Positions 1 through 7,321 of a stretch of DNA of 17,456 nucleotides are shown one piece after another (position 1 is the first letter of the stretch; every line of letters begins with the position of its first letter). Under the pieces are notes generated by a model. It was given only the letters and a program-made list of their open reading frames with translations. It had not been told where the DNA came from and did no database searches. The stretch lies in NCBI GenBank assembly GCA_001275005.1, contig JWZX01000505.1:1-17456 (forward strand), read 5' to 3'. The DNA is from Chrysochromulina tobinii (taxonomy: Eukaryota; Haptophyta; Prymnesiales; Chrysochromulinaceae). The translations under genes were made by a program, and so were the position numbers.

Positions 1-212
1 CGTGCCACCTGGACCTCGCCTGCAAGTTGCAGGAGTACTCGGTGTACGTGGCGGCCATGATCGACGGTGACTCAAGGATGTGCCTCTCGTTGGTGGCGCT
101 CGACAATAAGCTGCCTTTCCGGTTTTTCACTGTGTCCTGTTTCGCTGTTAACAAGAAAGCCCAATGGAACGGTCGGTCCACCCACCTGCCCTACTTGCTC
201 GTGGTGCCTTAG
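1..212 (+). other. Left-edge open frame, possible 3' end of an upstream gene
   Basis: The frame starting at base 3 stays open from the window edge to a TAG at 210-212, just 3 bases before the ATG of the Deg-like gene and in the same frame. The first roughly 20 residues (through CKLQEYSVYVAAMIDG) look protein-like. After a possible donor at about 63 (GTGACTC) the reading becomes less convincing. It could be the last exon of a gene to the left, or 5' UTR of the Deg-like gene. I do not recognise the product, and the gene it belongs to is mostly outside the window. Confidence 0.25.
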
Positions 213-215
213 GCC

Positions 216-3200
216 ATGAACAATCCTCGCGTACAGACGGGCCGTGGAGGCCGAGGGCCCACCTCGGCGGCGCGCAGTCGCGCTCAGACCGCCGCCGCCG
301 CACCCGAGGGCCTGCAGGCCAACGGCCTGCTCACGGGCGTCTCGTCGATGTCGATCGTCGGCACCAACGGTCGCAAGGAGCCTGCAGGGGCGCCTGCGGC
401 CGCACCGCCGGAGAGCAGCCGCCGGCAGCTCCATGGGTCCAGCACAGAACAGCAGCACAGCGCTCGCAGCGCGCGCCAGACTGGCCAACGCAGCCTTAGC
501 CAGGATGGCGGGTTTGGTGACGGGCAGCAGCCGCGAGGCAGCGGCAGCAGCTTGGGCGGGAGCGTCACGGGCAGCACCGGGCTGGAGAGCAGCCGGAGCC
601 ACGGCCCGCGCGCGCACCACGCCTTGATTGCCGACGATGGAGTTCAGCACGCGTCGATCATGGACTTCAACACCGCGTTCTGCGCGTGCGTCAAAGTCTT
701 CTGTGCGAGCGTGGCGCCGTGCTACGCGCTGCCATGGGTGCGGGGCGAGGAGAGTCACACGACAGGCTCGGGCTTCGCGGTGGTGCTCCCCAACGGCGAC
801 CGGCGGCTGCTCACCCACGCGGCGATCTTGGAGAATCACTGCCTGGTGCAGGTGCGCCGCATGAGGCGAGGGCCGCAACGTGCGCATGGCGTCATGCTGA
901 GTGCTGCATCCCTCCTTGCCTGCTGAGCGCTACCTGCCTCGTTGCCGGCAGGTGCGCCGCGCGAGCGAGCACCAAAAGTACGTGGCGCAGGTCGTGTGCG
1001 TCGGGTACGACGTGGACATCGCCGTACTCAACGTTGAAGACGAGCAGTTCTGGCGCTCGATGCCGCTCCTGCCGCTCCCACACGGGCTGCCTGCTGCCAT
1101 GTCCGAGGTCCTGACAGCGGGCTTTCCTACGGGCGGCGAGGAGCTCGCGACCACGCGCGGTGAGTGCCCCTGCCGCCTACACACCGGTCCGAGATCGCCC
1201 CCGAGATCGCACCGAGATCGCACCGAGATCGCACCGAGATCGCACCGAGATCGTCCTCTGACTGCCCTCTGATCGCCACGAATGACCTCGGCGCTCTCGC
1301 GACGATTCGCAGGCGTGGTGAACCGCATCCTGCTTGGCGGTCAGACGCGGGAGCTGTGCGTCGCCATGGACGCGCCGATCAATCCGGGTAACAACGGCGG
1401 GCCGGTGCTCAATGTGCAAGGGCAGCTCGTCGGAGTTGCATGCTCGGGCACACAGGTGGGATTGCGTTTGATTGCGTTTGATTGCGTTTGATTGCATTTC
1501 GTCGGAGTTGCATGCTCGGGCACACAGGTGGGATTGCGTTTGACGGAGTGCCTCTCGATGGCCTCGGATTGCAACTGACTGTGGGGATGGCGTCCTCGGT
1601 CGAACAGCACGCGGCCGGCTTCATCATCCCTCTGCCTGTCATCCACACCTTTCTCGAGAACGCGGCTATCGCGGAGGCACAGGGGCACGAGTATGCGATA
1701 CAGGGATCGTCGAACCATGAAGAGTACCTTCTGAGGACCCCTGAGTACCCCCGGAGTGATACTCGGATCGTCCCTTCCCCGTGGCCCCAGGTACACGGGC
1801 AAGAACGTGGACCACTACCGAGTACAGCCCCTTGAGAATCCGGAGCTACGCATCTCGCTTGGATTGCCCGCACGCCCCGATGAAGGTGAGGATGGTGGCG
1901 TGCTTCTCTCGAAACTCGGACCGGACGCGGTGAGTCGCATCGCATGTGCTCCTCGAAAGCATGCTCCTCGAATGCATGCTCCTCGAATGCATGCTCCTCG
2001 AATGCATGCTCACGAATTTAATGCTCCCGAACGCCACCCTGAATGCCTCCCTGAATGTCCCTAATTTGGCAGGTGAGCGAGGGCATTCTGCGCGATGGCG
2101 ACGTGCTTCTCGCAGTCGATGGCTCCCCGATTGCTCCCGACGGCACCGTGATGCTACCCGAGGCCCCCTCCCTGCGTCTCGGGATGCGACATCGCGTGCA
2201 ACGCATGCCGCTGGGCACGGTGCTCGAGTATCTCGTCCTCCGAGATGGCGAGCGCATGGTCGTCCATGTGCCCACCTCGCCTCGTAAGCTTCGTCTGCTC
2301 CCGCCACGGCTGCCGGTGCCGCGGCCCGCCTGGCTCGTGCTCGGGGGCCTCGTCTTCTGCCCCCTATTGCCCGACTATGAGGCTCTGGTGCCCAAGTGCG
2401 CGCTGATTGCTATTGATGGCCATCTGATTGCTATTGATGGCCATCTGATTGCTATTGATGGCCATCTGATTGCTCCGGTTCGAATCCGCACGAATGGCCT
2501 GATGGCCTCCCTCATCAGCTACGGAATGGTCCATATGAGTGCCTCAAATGAGCTCTTGATGGTCTCCCTCATCAGGTGCCAGCTCCAGAGGATCCATGCT
2601 CTGATTGCCTCTGATGACCTCCCTCATCAGCTCTGATGGCCTCCCTCATCAGGTGCCAGCTCCAGAGGATCCATGCTCTGATTGCCTCTGATGACCTCCC
2701 TCATCAGCTCTGATGGCCTCCCTCATCAGGTGCCAGCTCCAGAGGATCCAAGCTCCGCCCACGCCCGAGCTGCTCGAGGTCGTCGTGCTGCTGCGTGTGC
2801 TCCAATCCGAGGTCAACATCGGGTACGTGATTGACGTGATTGACGTGATTGACGTGATTGACGTGAATGACGTGCGCTCCAATCCGAGGTCAACATCGGG
2901 TACGTGATTGAAGTGATTGACGTGATTGACGTGATTGACGTGATTGACGTGTGCTCCAATCCGTGGTCAACATTGGGTACGTGCGCCAATCACGTCCCGG
3001 GACTGGAGAGAGGCATGCAAGTGCTCACCACGGCGCCCGCGCTTCCCCACAGGTACGAGGACATCTGCGGCATGGTCGAGACCTTCAACGGCCATCGCGT
3101 CGCGTCGCTGATGCATCTGGCGCAGCTGGCGCAGCTCGCGCAGGAGACGGGCGCGGAGCTGCTCGAATGCATCCTGGTCACGGGCGAGCTGCTTGTGCTC

Positions 3201-3290
3201 GACGCGGCGCGCTGCTGGGAGACGGAGGACGAGATCTTCTCACTCCACACCATCCCGCGCCGCTGCTCCTTCGAGGTGACGCCCCTTTGA
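216..3290 (+). CDS. Deg/HtrA-family protein (Deg2/Deg9/Deg10 type), probable pseudoprotease, 8 exons
   Basis: Deg/HtrA proteins are trypsin-fold serine proteases with PDZ domains that act in protein quality control. Suggested exons: 216-851, 952-1159, 1313-1455, 1608-1690, 1791-1929, 2073-2387, about 2743-2822 and 3053-3290, giving about 613 aa. Every junction keeps phase; the exon 6 donor (2388 or 2396) and the exon 7 acceptor (2730-2745) are uncertain. Order: Gly/Ser/Arg-rich low-complexity N-terminus (about residues 1-150) with no clear signal peptide; protease domain (GSGF, LLTHAAIL, DVDIAVL, INPGNNGGP); PDZ1 (ENPELRISLGL to LRDGDVLLAVDG); a C-terminal PDZ-like part (EVNIGYEDICGMVETFNG). 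Plant Deg2, Deg9 and Deg10 have the same architecture and match to the C-terminus. Of the triad only Asp234 remains: Ala203 stands in the NAH His position and Asn309 replaces the GNSGGP Ser. The ATG at 216 is the first in frame after a stop. Without a leader it is more likely cytosolic or nuclear than plastidial, which is inference. It is convergent with the transporter at 3834. Confidence 0.85.
849..960. repeat. 12-bp direct repeat at both ends of Deg intron 1
   Basis: CAGGTGCGCCGC occurs at 849-860 and again at 949-960, exactly 100 bp apart. The first copy spans the exon 1 donor (CAG^GTGCGC) and the second spans the exon 2 acceptor (CAG^GTGCGC). The intron is therefore 100 bp, and its exact ends are ambiguous within the repeat. 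Such flanking repeats fit an intron created by tandem duplication of a segment containing AGGT. Confidence 0.8.
1188..1254. repeat. 11-bp minisatellite in Deg intron 2
   Basis: Six copies of an ACCGAGATCGC-like unit, the first two slightly degenerate and the last four almost perfect. They lie inside the 153-bp intron 1160-1312. The core CGAGATCG also appears in the transporter-intron minisatellite at 4419-4462. Confidence 0.9.
1429..1543. repeat. 72-bp tandem duplication spanning the exon 3 donor of the Deg-like gene
   Basis: The 43 bases at 1429-1471 recur at 1501-1543, an offset of 72 bp. The copied segment holds the last 27 bases of exon 3, the donor (CACACAG^GTGGGA at 1455/1456) and the first bases of the intron, so the intron contains a second exon-end-plus-donor at 1527/1528. 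A short TTTGATTGCG repeat fills the space between. The first donor must be the one used, because reading through meets TGA at 1489-1491. Confidence 0.9.
1943..2030. repeat. 15-bp minisatellite in Deg intron 5
   Basis: About five copies of CATGCTCCTCGAATG, degenerating at both ends, within the 143-bp intron 1930-2072. The unit contains the palindrome GCATGC. Confidence 0.85.
2403..2474. repeat. 21-bp tandem repeat in Deg intron 6
   Basis: Three exact copies of a 21-bp unit beginning CTGATTGCTA and ending TGATGGCCAT, followed by a partial fourth (CTGATTGCT). It sits just inside the intron after exon 6. The array can be read through in frame (LIAIDGH repeats), but related Deg proteins have nothing like it here, so I treat it as intronic. 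Confidence 0.85.
2555..2752. repeat. 77-bp tandem array copying the exon 7 acceptor
   Basis: Two full copies and the start of a third, with period 77: CATCAGGTGCCAGCTCCAG recurs with its first AG ending at 2575, 2652 and 2729. Each copy carries the pyrimidine-rich CCTCCCTCATCAG tract and the AG sites that could serve as the exon 7 acceptor. A related fragment lies at about 2498-2520. The third copy runs into exon 7. Confidence 0.9.
2794..2983. repeat. 77-bp tandem array copying the exon 7 donor, with an inner 9-bp repeat
   Basis: The segment that ends exon 7 (TGCTCCAATCCGAGGTCAAC, then ATCGG^GTACGTG) starts at 2794, 2871 and 2948, period 77. It gives three near-identical donors at 2823, 2900 and 2977. 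The space between copies is filled with GATTGACGT 9-mers. The first donor restores the GYEDI reading seen in Deg relatives. Confidence 0.9.
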
Positions 3291-3322
3291 GATCTGTCCG
3301 AGATATCCCGCGCCGCTGCTCC
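3252..3322. repeat. 18-bp direct repeat flanking the Deg stop codon
   Basis: ATCCCGCGCCGCTGCTCC is found at 3252-3269, coding for IPRRCS, and again at 3305-3322 in the 3' UTR. The offset is 53 bp and the TGA at 3288-3290 lies between the copies. Confidence 0.85.
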
Positions 3323-3833
3323 CTGCATCCGAGGAGGAGGGGGCTCGGACGCACGCATGAGCCGCAACGAGGGCCATGGGCGGGGATATGGTCGACAGGG
3401 ACCGTGTGTACCCCTTTCGCCTTCGTGCATTTTGTACAGCGTCTTGCCGACGCCCTACGGTGTTGCGGCGCTACGACTACGTGTTGCGCTACGTGCTTGA
3501 GTAAGTTGTTCACGTGTATCGTGTGGGGGCGCCTACGTGTTCCCGTTCGTGCGAGAGCTCGCTCGGCTCGGTCGCCGCCGCCGGGTCGAGGTCCGGCGAC
3601 GCGGGCGTGAGGGCCGTGCCCCGTGGCTCCCCGGGGAATGTACCGTGCACAGTGACAGTCTAAATAATTTAATATTCAAATTAGACGGCGCATGACAATG
3701 ACACGGTGTAAACCGGGAGATAACAGTAAACAGAGTTCAGAGTGAGGTCCTCTGAATTTTTGCAGGCTAACGGCGTAGCGGGCGAACACGACAGGCACTG
3801 CCGCGCAGCCATTTGGAAGGGCGGCCTGCACGC
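3291..3833. other. Convergent intergenic region, no gene seen
   Basis: This stretch separates two convergent 3' ends. Open frames crossing it lack recognisable domains. An AT-rich island at about 3661-3685 (AAATAATTTAATATTCAAAT) stands out from the GC-rich surroundings and may serve 3'-end formation or transcription termination for either gene; this is inference. Confidence 0.5.
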
Positions 3834-5182
3834 TCACTCAGCCTTCTTGGTAGTCGTCACCTCCAATTTGGCCTTGTGGCCGTGGGGCTGCTTGCCGTAC
3901 GTGTGCAGCAGGACGCCGCCCACGATCGCGAGGCCCGAGAAGGCGAACGAGGCCTTGAAGGGCTTGGGGAAGAGCAGGAACGAGAGGACAATCGTGAGTA
4001 ACTTACGCGAGTTTGTTGCGACCACCGCCGCCGTCGCGCCCCAGGACCGAGTGAGCCCGATGAAGCAGCAGACGCCTACCCAGCTGCATGTGCCGTACAG
4101 GGTGAGGCGGGCCCAGGGCAGCTCGGCGGGAGGCACGAGCGTGTGCTCTCCTGTGGAGAGGATGGCAGCGACGACGGCGAAGAAGGCGAACCCGTTCGTG
4201 TAAAGCATCACGTGCATTGGCGTCAGGTGCGGGCTCGCTCGCAGCATCCGCTCGGAGAGGAGCACCTGATGAGGAAGGCAATCAGAGGTCATCAGAGGTC
4301 ATCAGAGGTCATCAGAGGTAATCGAGTGGTAACCCTTGGGCACGAGCACCTGATGAGGCAGGCAATCAGAGGGTCATCCGAAGCCATCAGCGGTCATCGG
4401 AGGTCATCAGCCAGCCGGAGGCGAGATCGAGGCGAGATCGAGGCGAGATCGAGGCGAGATCGCACCTGGACCGCGTCGCAGCTCACCGCGAAGAGCAGGA
4501 CGCCCACGCCGAGCGGCGACGAGCCCTTTCCGGTGCCGCCGCCGCCGTGGTCGGCGAGCGTGAAACCGACGAGGCCCGCGCACAGCAGCACCGCCGCCAG
4601 CTGGTCGGCGAGCGTGTACCGCTTGCGCAACAGCAGGGCTCCGAGCGCCATCGTGGGCAGCAGCTTGCACGACTTGACGACCACCTTGATCGGGTACGAG
4701 ACCCAGCGCAGCGCGACATTGCCCGAGACGAGCGACGAGAGCACGAGCAGCGAGATGCGCAGCAGCGTCCACACCGGCACGTTCCTCGGGTCGCCGCCAG
4801 TGATGCACAGCCAGAGGAGCGAGAGGAGCGCGCAGCAGCCGAACTCAAAGGACGAGATGATCAGAGGCAAGCCCTTCATTCCCTCCATGAGCTCCTCCTG
4901 CAAGACGGCGTGCAAGCAGCCAGCGGCGATGAGGATGAAGGGCAGCAGCGGCGTCATCCGTGGATTCATGAGAAACGAGGGTATCTCCAGCTCCGCCACC
5001 GGGGCCGCGGCACTGACCGACGCCTTGCCGTGGGCGCTGGTGGGAGATGCGGCGGCCGCCTTGTGCGGGGACGGAGCCGACATCGGGACGGCGCCGACGT
5101 CGTTATACTTGAGGTTCGCGGCCGTGCACATGGGACACACGTCGCCTGACAGTTTTGAACACCGGAACTGAGGAGGTTCCAT
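3834..5182 (-). CDS. Nucleotide-sugar/PAPS transporter, UAA family (SLC35B3/SLC35B2-like), 2 exons
   Basis: Multi-span carrier of the drug/metabolite transporter superfamily, expected to exchange nucleotide sugars or PAPS across the ER or Golgi membrane. Exon 1 is 5182-4466 and exon 2 is 4265-3834 (382 aa). The 200-bp intron joins DAVQ to VLLSERML in phase 0. Family features: FLMNPRMTPLLPFI then LHAVLQEELM near the first helix, NVALRWVSYPIKVVVKSCKL, KRYTLADQ, GFTLAD, and the late ATNSRKLLTIVLSFLLFPKPF. These match SLC35B3 best; substrate is not predictable from this. The last four residues KKAE form a dilysine KKXX signal, which retrieves membrane proteins to the ER. The start at 5182 (MEPPQF) is my choice. 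The frame is open to 5398, and an upstream ATG at 5305, with or without a small intron after GGACG^GTGAGC, is possible. Confidence 0.8.
4260..4372. repeat. 84-bp duplication copying the transporter exon 2 acceptor, plus 10-bp array
   Basis: The 29 bases at 4260-4288 recur at 4344-4372 with one mismatch. On the minus strand the segment contains CTCATCAG^GTGCTC, the exon 2 acceptor, so the intron holds a second copy of the acceptor and the first bases of exon 2. Between the copies, about four ATCAGAGGTC 10-mers occupy 4281-4320, with degenerate relatives to about 4410. Confidence 0.88.
4419..4462. repeat. 11-bp minisatellite beside the transporter exon 1 donor
   Basis: Four exact copies of AGGCGAGATCG, starting 3 bp inside the intron on the minus strand. 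It shares the CGAGATCG core and the 11-bp period with the array in Deg intron 2. Confidence 0.9.
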
Positions 5183-5494
5183 GAGATCCTGAGGAGATTC
5201 ACGACCGAAGCGCTCCTCGCCGCAATCTACACACACCCCCAGGACAACCACAGCACTGAGCCAACGCTTATGTAATAAACTGCGCTCACCGTCCCTCCAT
5301 AGCATAGCTCTCCTCAAGTCGCGAGACCCGCAGGCGCTGCGAGGGCGGAGTCTCGCGAGCCCACGACCGCGCCGCCGGTCGGAGTGCGAGGCCGGCACGG
5401 GAGCAGCGGAGGCGCCTCGTCTGCGCCCCTCGCCCCTCGTCGTCGTCGTCGTCGACCTCGCCCCTCGAGATACCGTACTGGTAGGCCGAACTGC
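5183..5494. other. Region between the NDUFS8 stop and the transporter start
   Basis: Both neighbours are on the minus strand, so this holds the 3' UTR of NDUFS8 and the 5' UTR/promoter of the transporter. A donor-like GTGAGC on the minus strand at about 5289 suggests a possible 5' intron. A short GTC triplet run (about 5440-5454) is present. No separate gene is seen. Confidence 0.4.
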
Positions 5495-6160
5495 TCAGCG
5501 GTAGACGACCTCGGACGCGAGGTTGGCGGCCACTAGCGTCTCCCACTTGTTGCCATTCTCAAGGAGCTTCTGCTTGTCGTAGAGCAGCTCCTCGTGCGTC
5601 TCGGTCGCGTACTCAAAGTTCGGCCCCTCGACGATAGCGTCGACGGGGCATGCCTCCTGGCAGAAGCCGCAGAAGATGCACTTGGTCATGTCGATGTCGT
5701 AGCGCGTCGTCTTGCGAGAGCCGTCCTCGCGCACCTCGGCCTCGATGGTGATCGCCTGGGCGGGGCAGATGGCCTCGCACAGCTTGCACGCGATGCACCT
5801 CTCCTCGCCCGTCGGGTAGCGCCGCAGCACGTGCTCGCCGCGGAAGCGGGGCGACAGCGGCCCCTTTTCGTTCGGGTAGTTGATGGTGACGCGGGACTTC
5901 CAGAACATGCCCATCGTCAGCTGCATGCCGCGCACCATCTCCGTCAACAACAGCCCCTGCGTCGCGCCCACGAGCGCCGAGTGCAATGACGCGGTGCCGT
6001 TGTCGCTGTACACGGGGGGTGCCGGGTCGGCGCTGCCGTGCCAGGGGTTGAAATCGGACTTGGGCGCCGACGCGAGCGAGCGCAGCGACGTCCGCACGAG
6101 GGGCGACGCGCGCACGCGCGCCACAGACGAGGCCGCGGGCCGGTGCAGCCGAGCCAGCAT
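5495..6160 (-). CDS. NDUFS8: NADH:ubiquinone oxidoreductase subunit NDUFS8 (TYKY, 23 kDa)
   Basis: Peripheral-arm subunit of mitochondrial complex I carrying the two iron-sulfur clusters N6a and N6b in the electron path to ubiquinone. It is a single exon of 221 aa, the usual family length with presequence. Residues 1-30 are rich in Arg, Ser and Ala with no acidic residues, a typical mitochondrial presequence. [24 protein letters not shown] is the conserved lead-in. Two 4Fe-4S motifs follow: C122-x2-C125-x2-C128-x3-C132 ([12 protein letters not shown]) and C161-x2-C164-x2-C167-x3-C171 ([12 protein letters not shown]). The C-terminal [17 protein letters not shown] and NGNKWE blocks are also conserved. 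All eight cluster cysteines are present and nothing is missing. Confidence 0.97.
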   Translation of the reverse strand: MLARLHRPAASSVARVRASPLVRTSLRSLASAPKSDFNPWHGSADPAPPVYSDNGTASLHSALVGATQGLLLTEMVRGMQLTMGMFWKSRVTINYPNEKGPLSPRFRGEHVLRRYPTGEERCIACKLCEAICPAQAITIEAEVREDGSRKTTRYDIDMTKCIFCGFCQEACPVDAIVEGPNFEYATETHEELLYDKQKLLENGNKWETLVAANLASEVVYR

Positions 6161-6256
6161 TCCCTCACGTGCGATGTAGGCAAGAGTCGCGCGATCGCCT
6201 GCTCACTGAGGAGTTCTATCAAAAACGTAATTACAAATGTAATCACGTCCCATCTT

Positions 6257-6280
6257 AGTTTCAGTTTCAGTTTCAGTTTC
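6257..6280. repeat. Hexamer repeat upstream of NDUFS8
   Basis: Four exact copies of AGTTTC (GAAACT on the minus strand) about 100 bp upstream of the NDUFS8 start codon. The position is suitable for a promoter element, but no function can be shown from sequence. Confidence 0.7.
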
Positions 6281-6866
6281 TTCGCGGTCCCCCCACGCTC
6301 ACTCCACCTACCTTACAAATACTCCGCTGAGGGGTGGGGGAGTACGTGCCCGCGCTCACGCGTGCGTTGCCTTGGGCCGGTGTGTGGCCTTCGGTCGGCC
6401 GAAGATGAGCGTCTGGGGACACGCTGGTGCACGGAGCCGGACGCCCAAAGTCGCATGCATTTCATTCACCACACCCCTTTTTTGGAACCTATTCGATGGA
6501 TCGGTTTCAATTTTTCTGTTCGAGACGCCGACGGCGTCACCTTTGTCTGCACTACCACGCACGCACGTGCCCACGCTCGCACCGTCTCGACGGACGGCTC
6601 CGCTCCCCTCGGTCAACACAAGTACTGAGTACTCGCTCGCTCGGGCTACTCAATTTCGCTAGTGAGGTCGGTCTCTCCCAGCACACAGTGTGATCTCTGG
6701 TGCTCGCTGCCCTATACTACCGGGCGGGATTGTGATAGGCAATCAGGTGGGGGATGGGGGGAGGGGTGGGTGGTTGGGGTTTTGTCAACCGTCATCATAT
6801 CTCTGCCTTGATCGTTGTCCTGCCGTTGCCTCTGCCGTCCGTGCGTGTGTAGCGCTTCTTTCAATC

Positions 6867-7049
6867 ATGCCGATCATCTGCGATCCGATCTTGATTTCTT
6901 CCGTTAGCCTGCCCGTCGCAGTTCTCGCGTCGGCGATGTGCGGTATCTTTTGCTTGCGCGGTCCCGTCCTGTGGCTGGTCTCGTCGTATGTGGCTACCCT
7001 GTTCCTTCTGCGCGCTCCGGCCAGGACCGCGGCAACGTGTCGCCCATGA
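6867..7049 (+). CDS. Hydrophobic 60-residue ORF, doubtful
   Basis: Starts MPIICDPILISSVSLPVAVL and has two hydrophobic stretches (about residues 3-30 and 32-47), ending in an Arg/Ala-rich tail. Third positions are fairly GC-rich, which is compatible with coding here but also with chance. No homologue is recognised. The stretch is pyrimidine-rich, which favours hydrophobic codons by composition alone, so I give it little weight. Confidence 0.15.
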   Translation: MPIICDPILISSVSLPVAVLASAMCGIFCLRGPVLWLVSSYVATLFLLRAPARTAATCRP

Positions 7050-7321
7050 TGTCGGCCACCCTCACGTCAGATCACAGATGTCTTGCGCCCGTGTGTCTTG
7101 TCTCACTTACGACTTAGTTTGCCAACCTCAACAGAGTGCAGAGACTGAGCATCCGGGCCCGGGCGCCGCAGAGAGCCGGCGAAGACCCGACGCATGGGCA
7201 CGTCACAAACCACACAGCCCCCGCCCCCCATCCTGATCGGGATCATGTACACATGCTCCTTGCACACTCGGTAATACGATTTTGTACATTCGCCCGTGCC
7301 CGCGCGACCCTCGCCTGTCAC

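Larger units (their letters stand above)
6161..7321. other. Long intergenic stretch without a convincing gene
   Basis: About 1.2 kb between the NDUFS8 start and the 3' end of the STPGR-protein gene, both on the minus strand. Open frames here lack recognisable domains. The part next to 6160 should hold the NDUFS8 promoter. Contents noted: the palindrome GTAATTAC at about 6230, a hexamer array at 6257-6280, G-rich and pyrimidine-rich tracts at about 6745-6850, and a hydrophobic ORF at 6867-7049. An unannotated noncoding RNA or a small gene is possible. Confidence 0.4.

Noticed and set aside
72-887. Long minus-strand open frame of 271 codons opposite the Deg exon 1
   Set aside because: It is the antisense shadow of a GC-rich coding exon; it is Arg/Ala-rich and has no domain, while the plus strand has a clear protease domain.
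1341-2307. Overlapping minus-strand open frames across Deg exons 3-6
   Set aside because: They are low-complexity, partly repeat-derived (CNAIKRNQTQSNAIK type) and opposite well-supported exons.
2477-2490. GGTTCGAATCC, a perfect match to a tRNA B box, suggesting a tRNA gene
   Set aside because: The T arm pairs only partly and no acceptor stem, D arm or anticodon arm can be folded around it; upstream is just the 21-bp intronic repeat.
2403-2636. In-frame continuation of Deg exon 6 through the 21-bp repeats to a stop at 2636
   Set aside because: It would end the protein before the conserved C-terminal PDZ-like region that is clearly present in exons 7 and 8; the extension is repeat-derived.
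2403-2983. Repeated units resembling a CRISPR array
   Set aside because: The units are head-to-tail tandem repeats with no unique spacers, and they lie in introns of a eukaryotic gene.
4143-5171. Plus-strand 342-codon open frame opposite the transporter
   Set aside because: Antisense shadow: the minus strand encodes conserved transporter motifs and membrane helices, and the plus frame runs through the intronic repeats.
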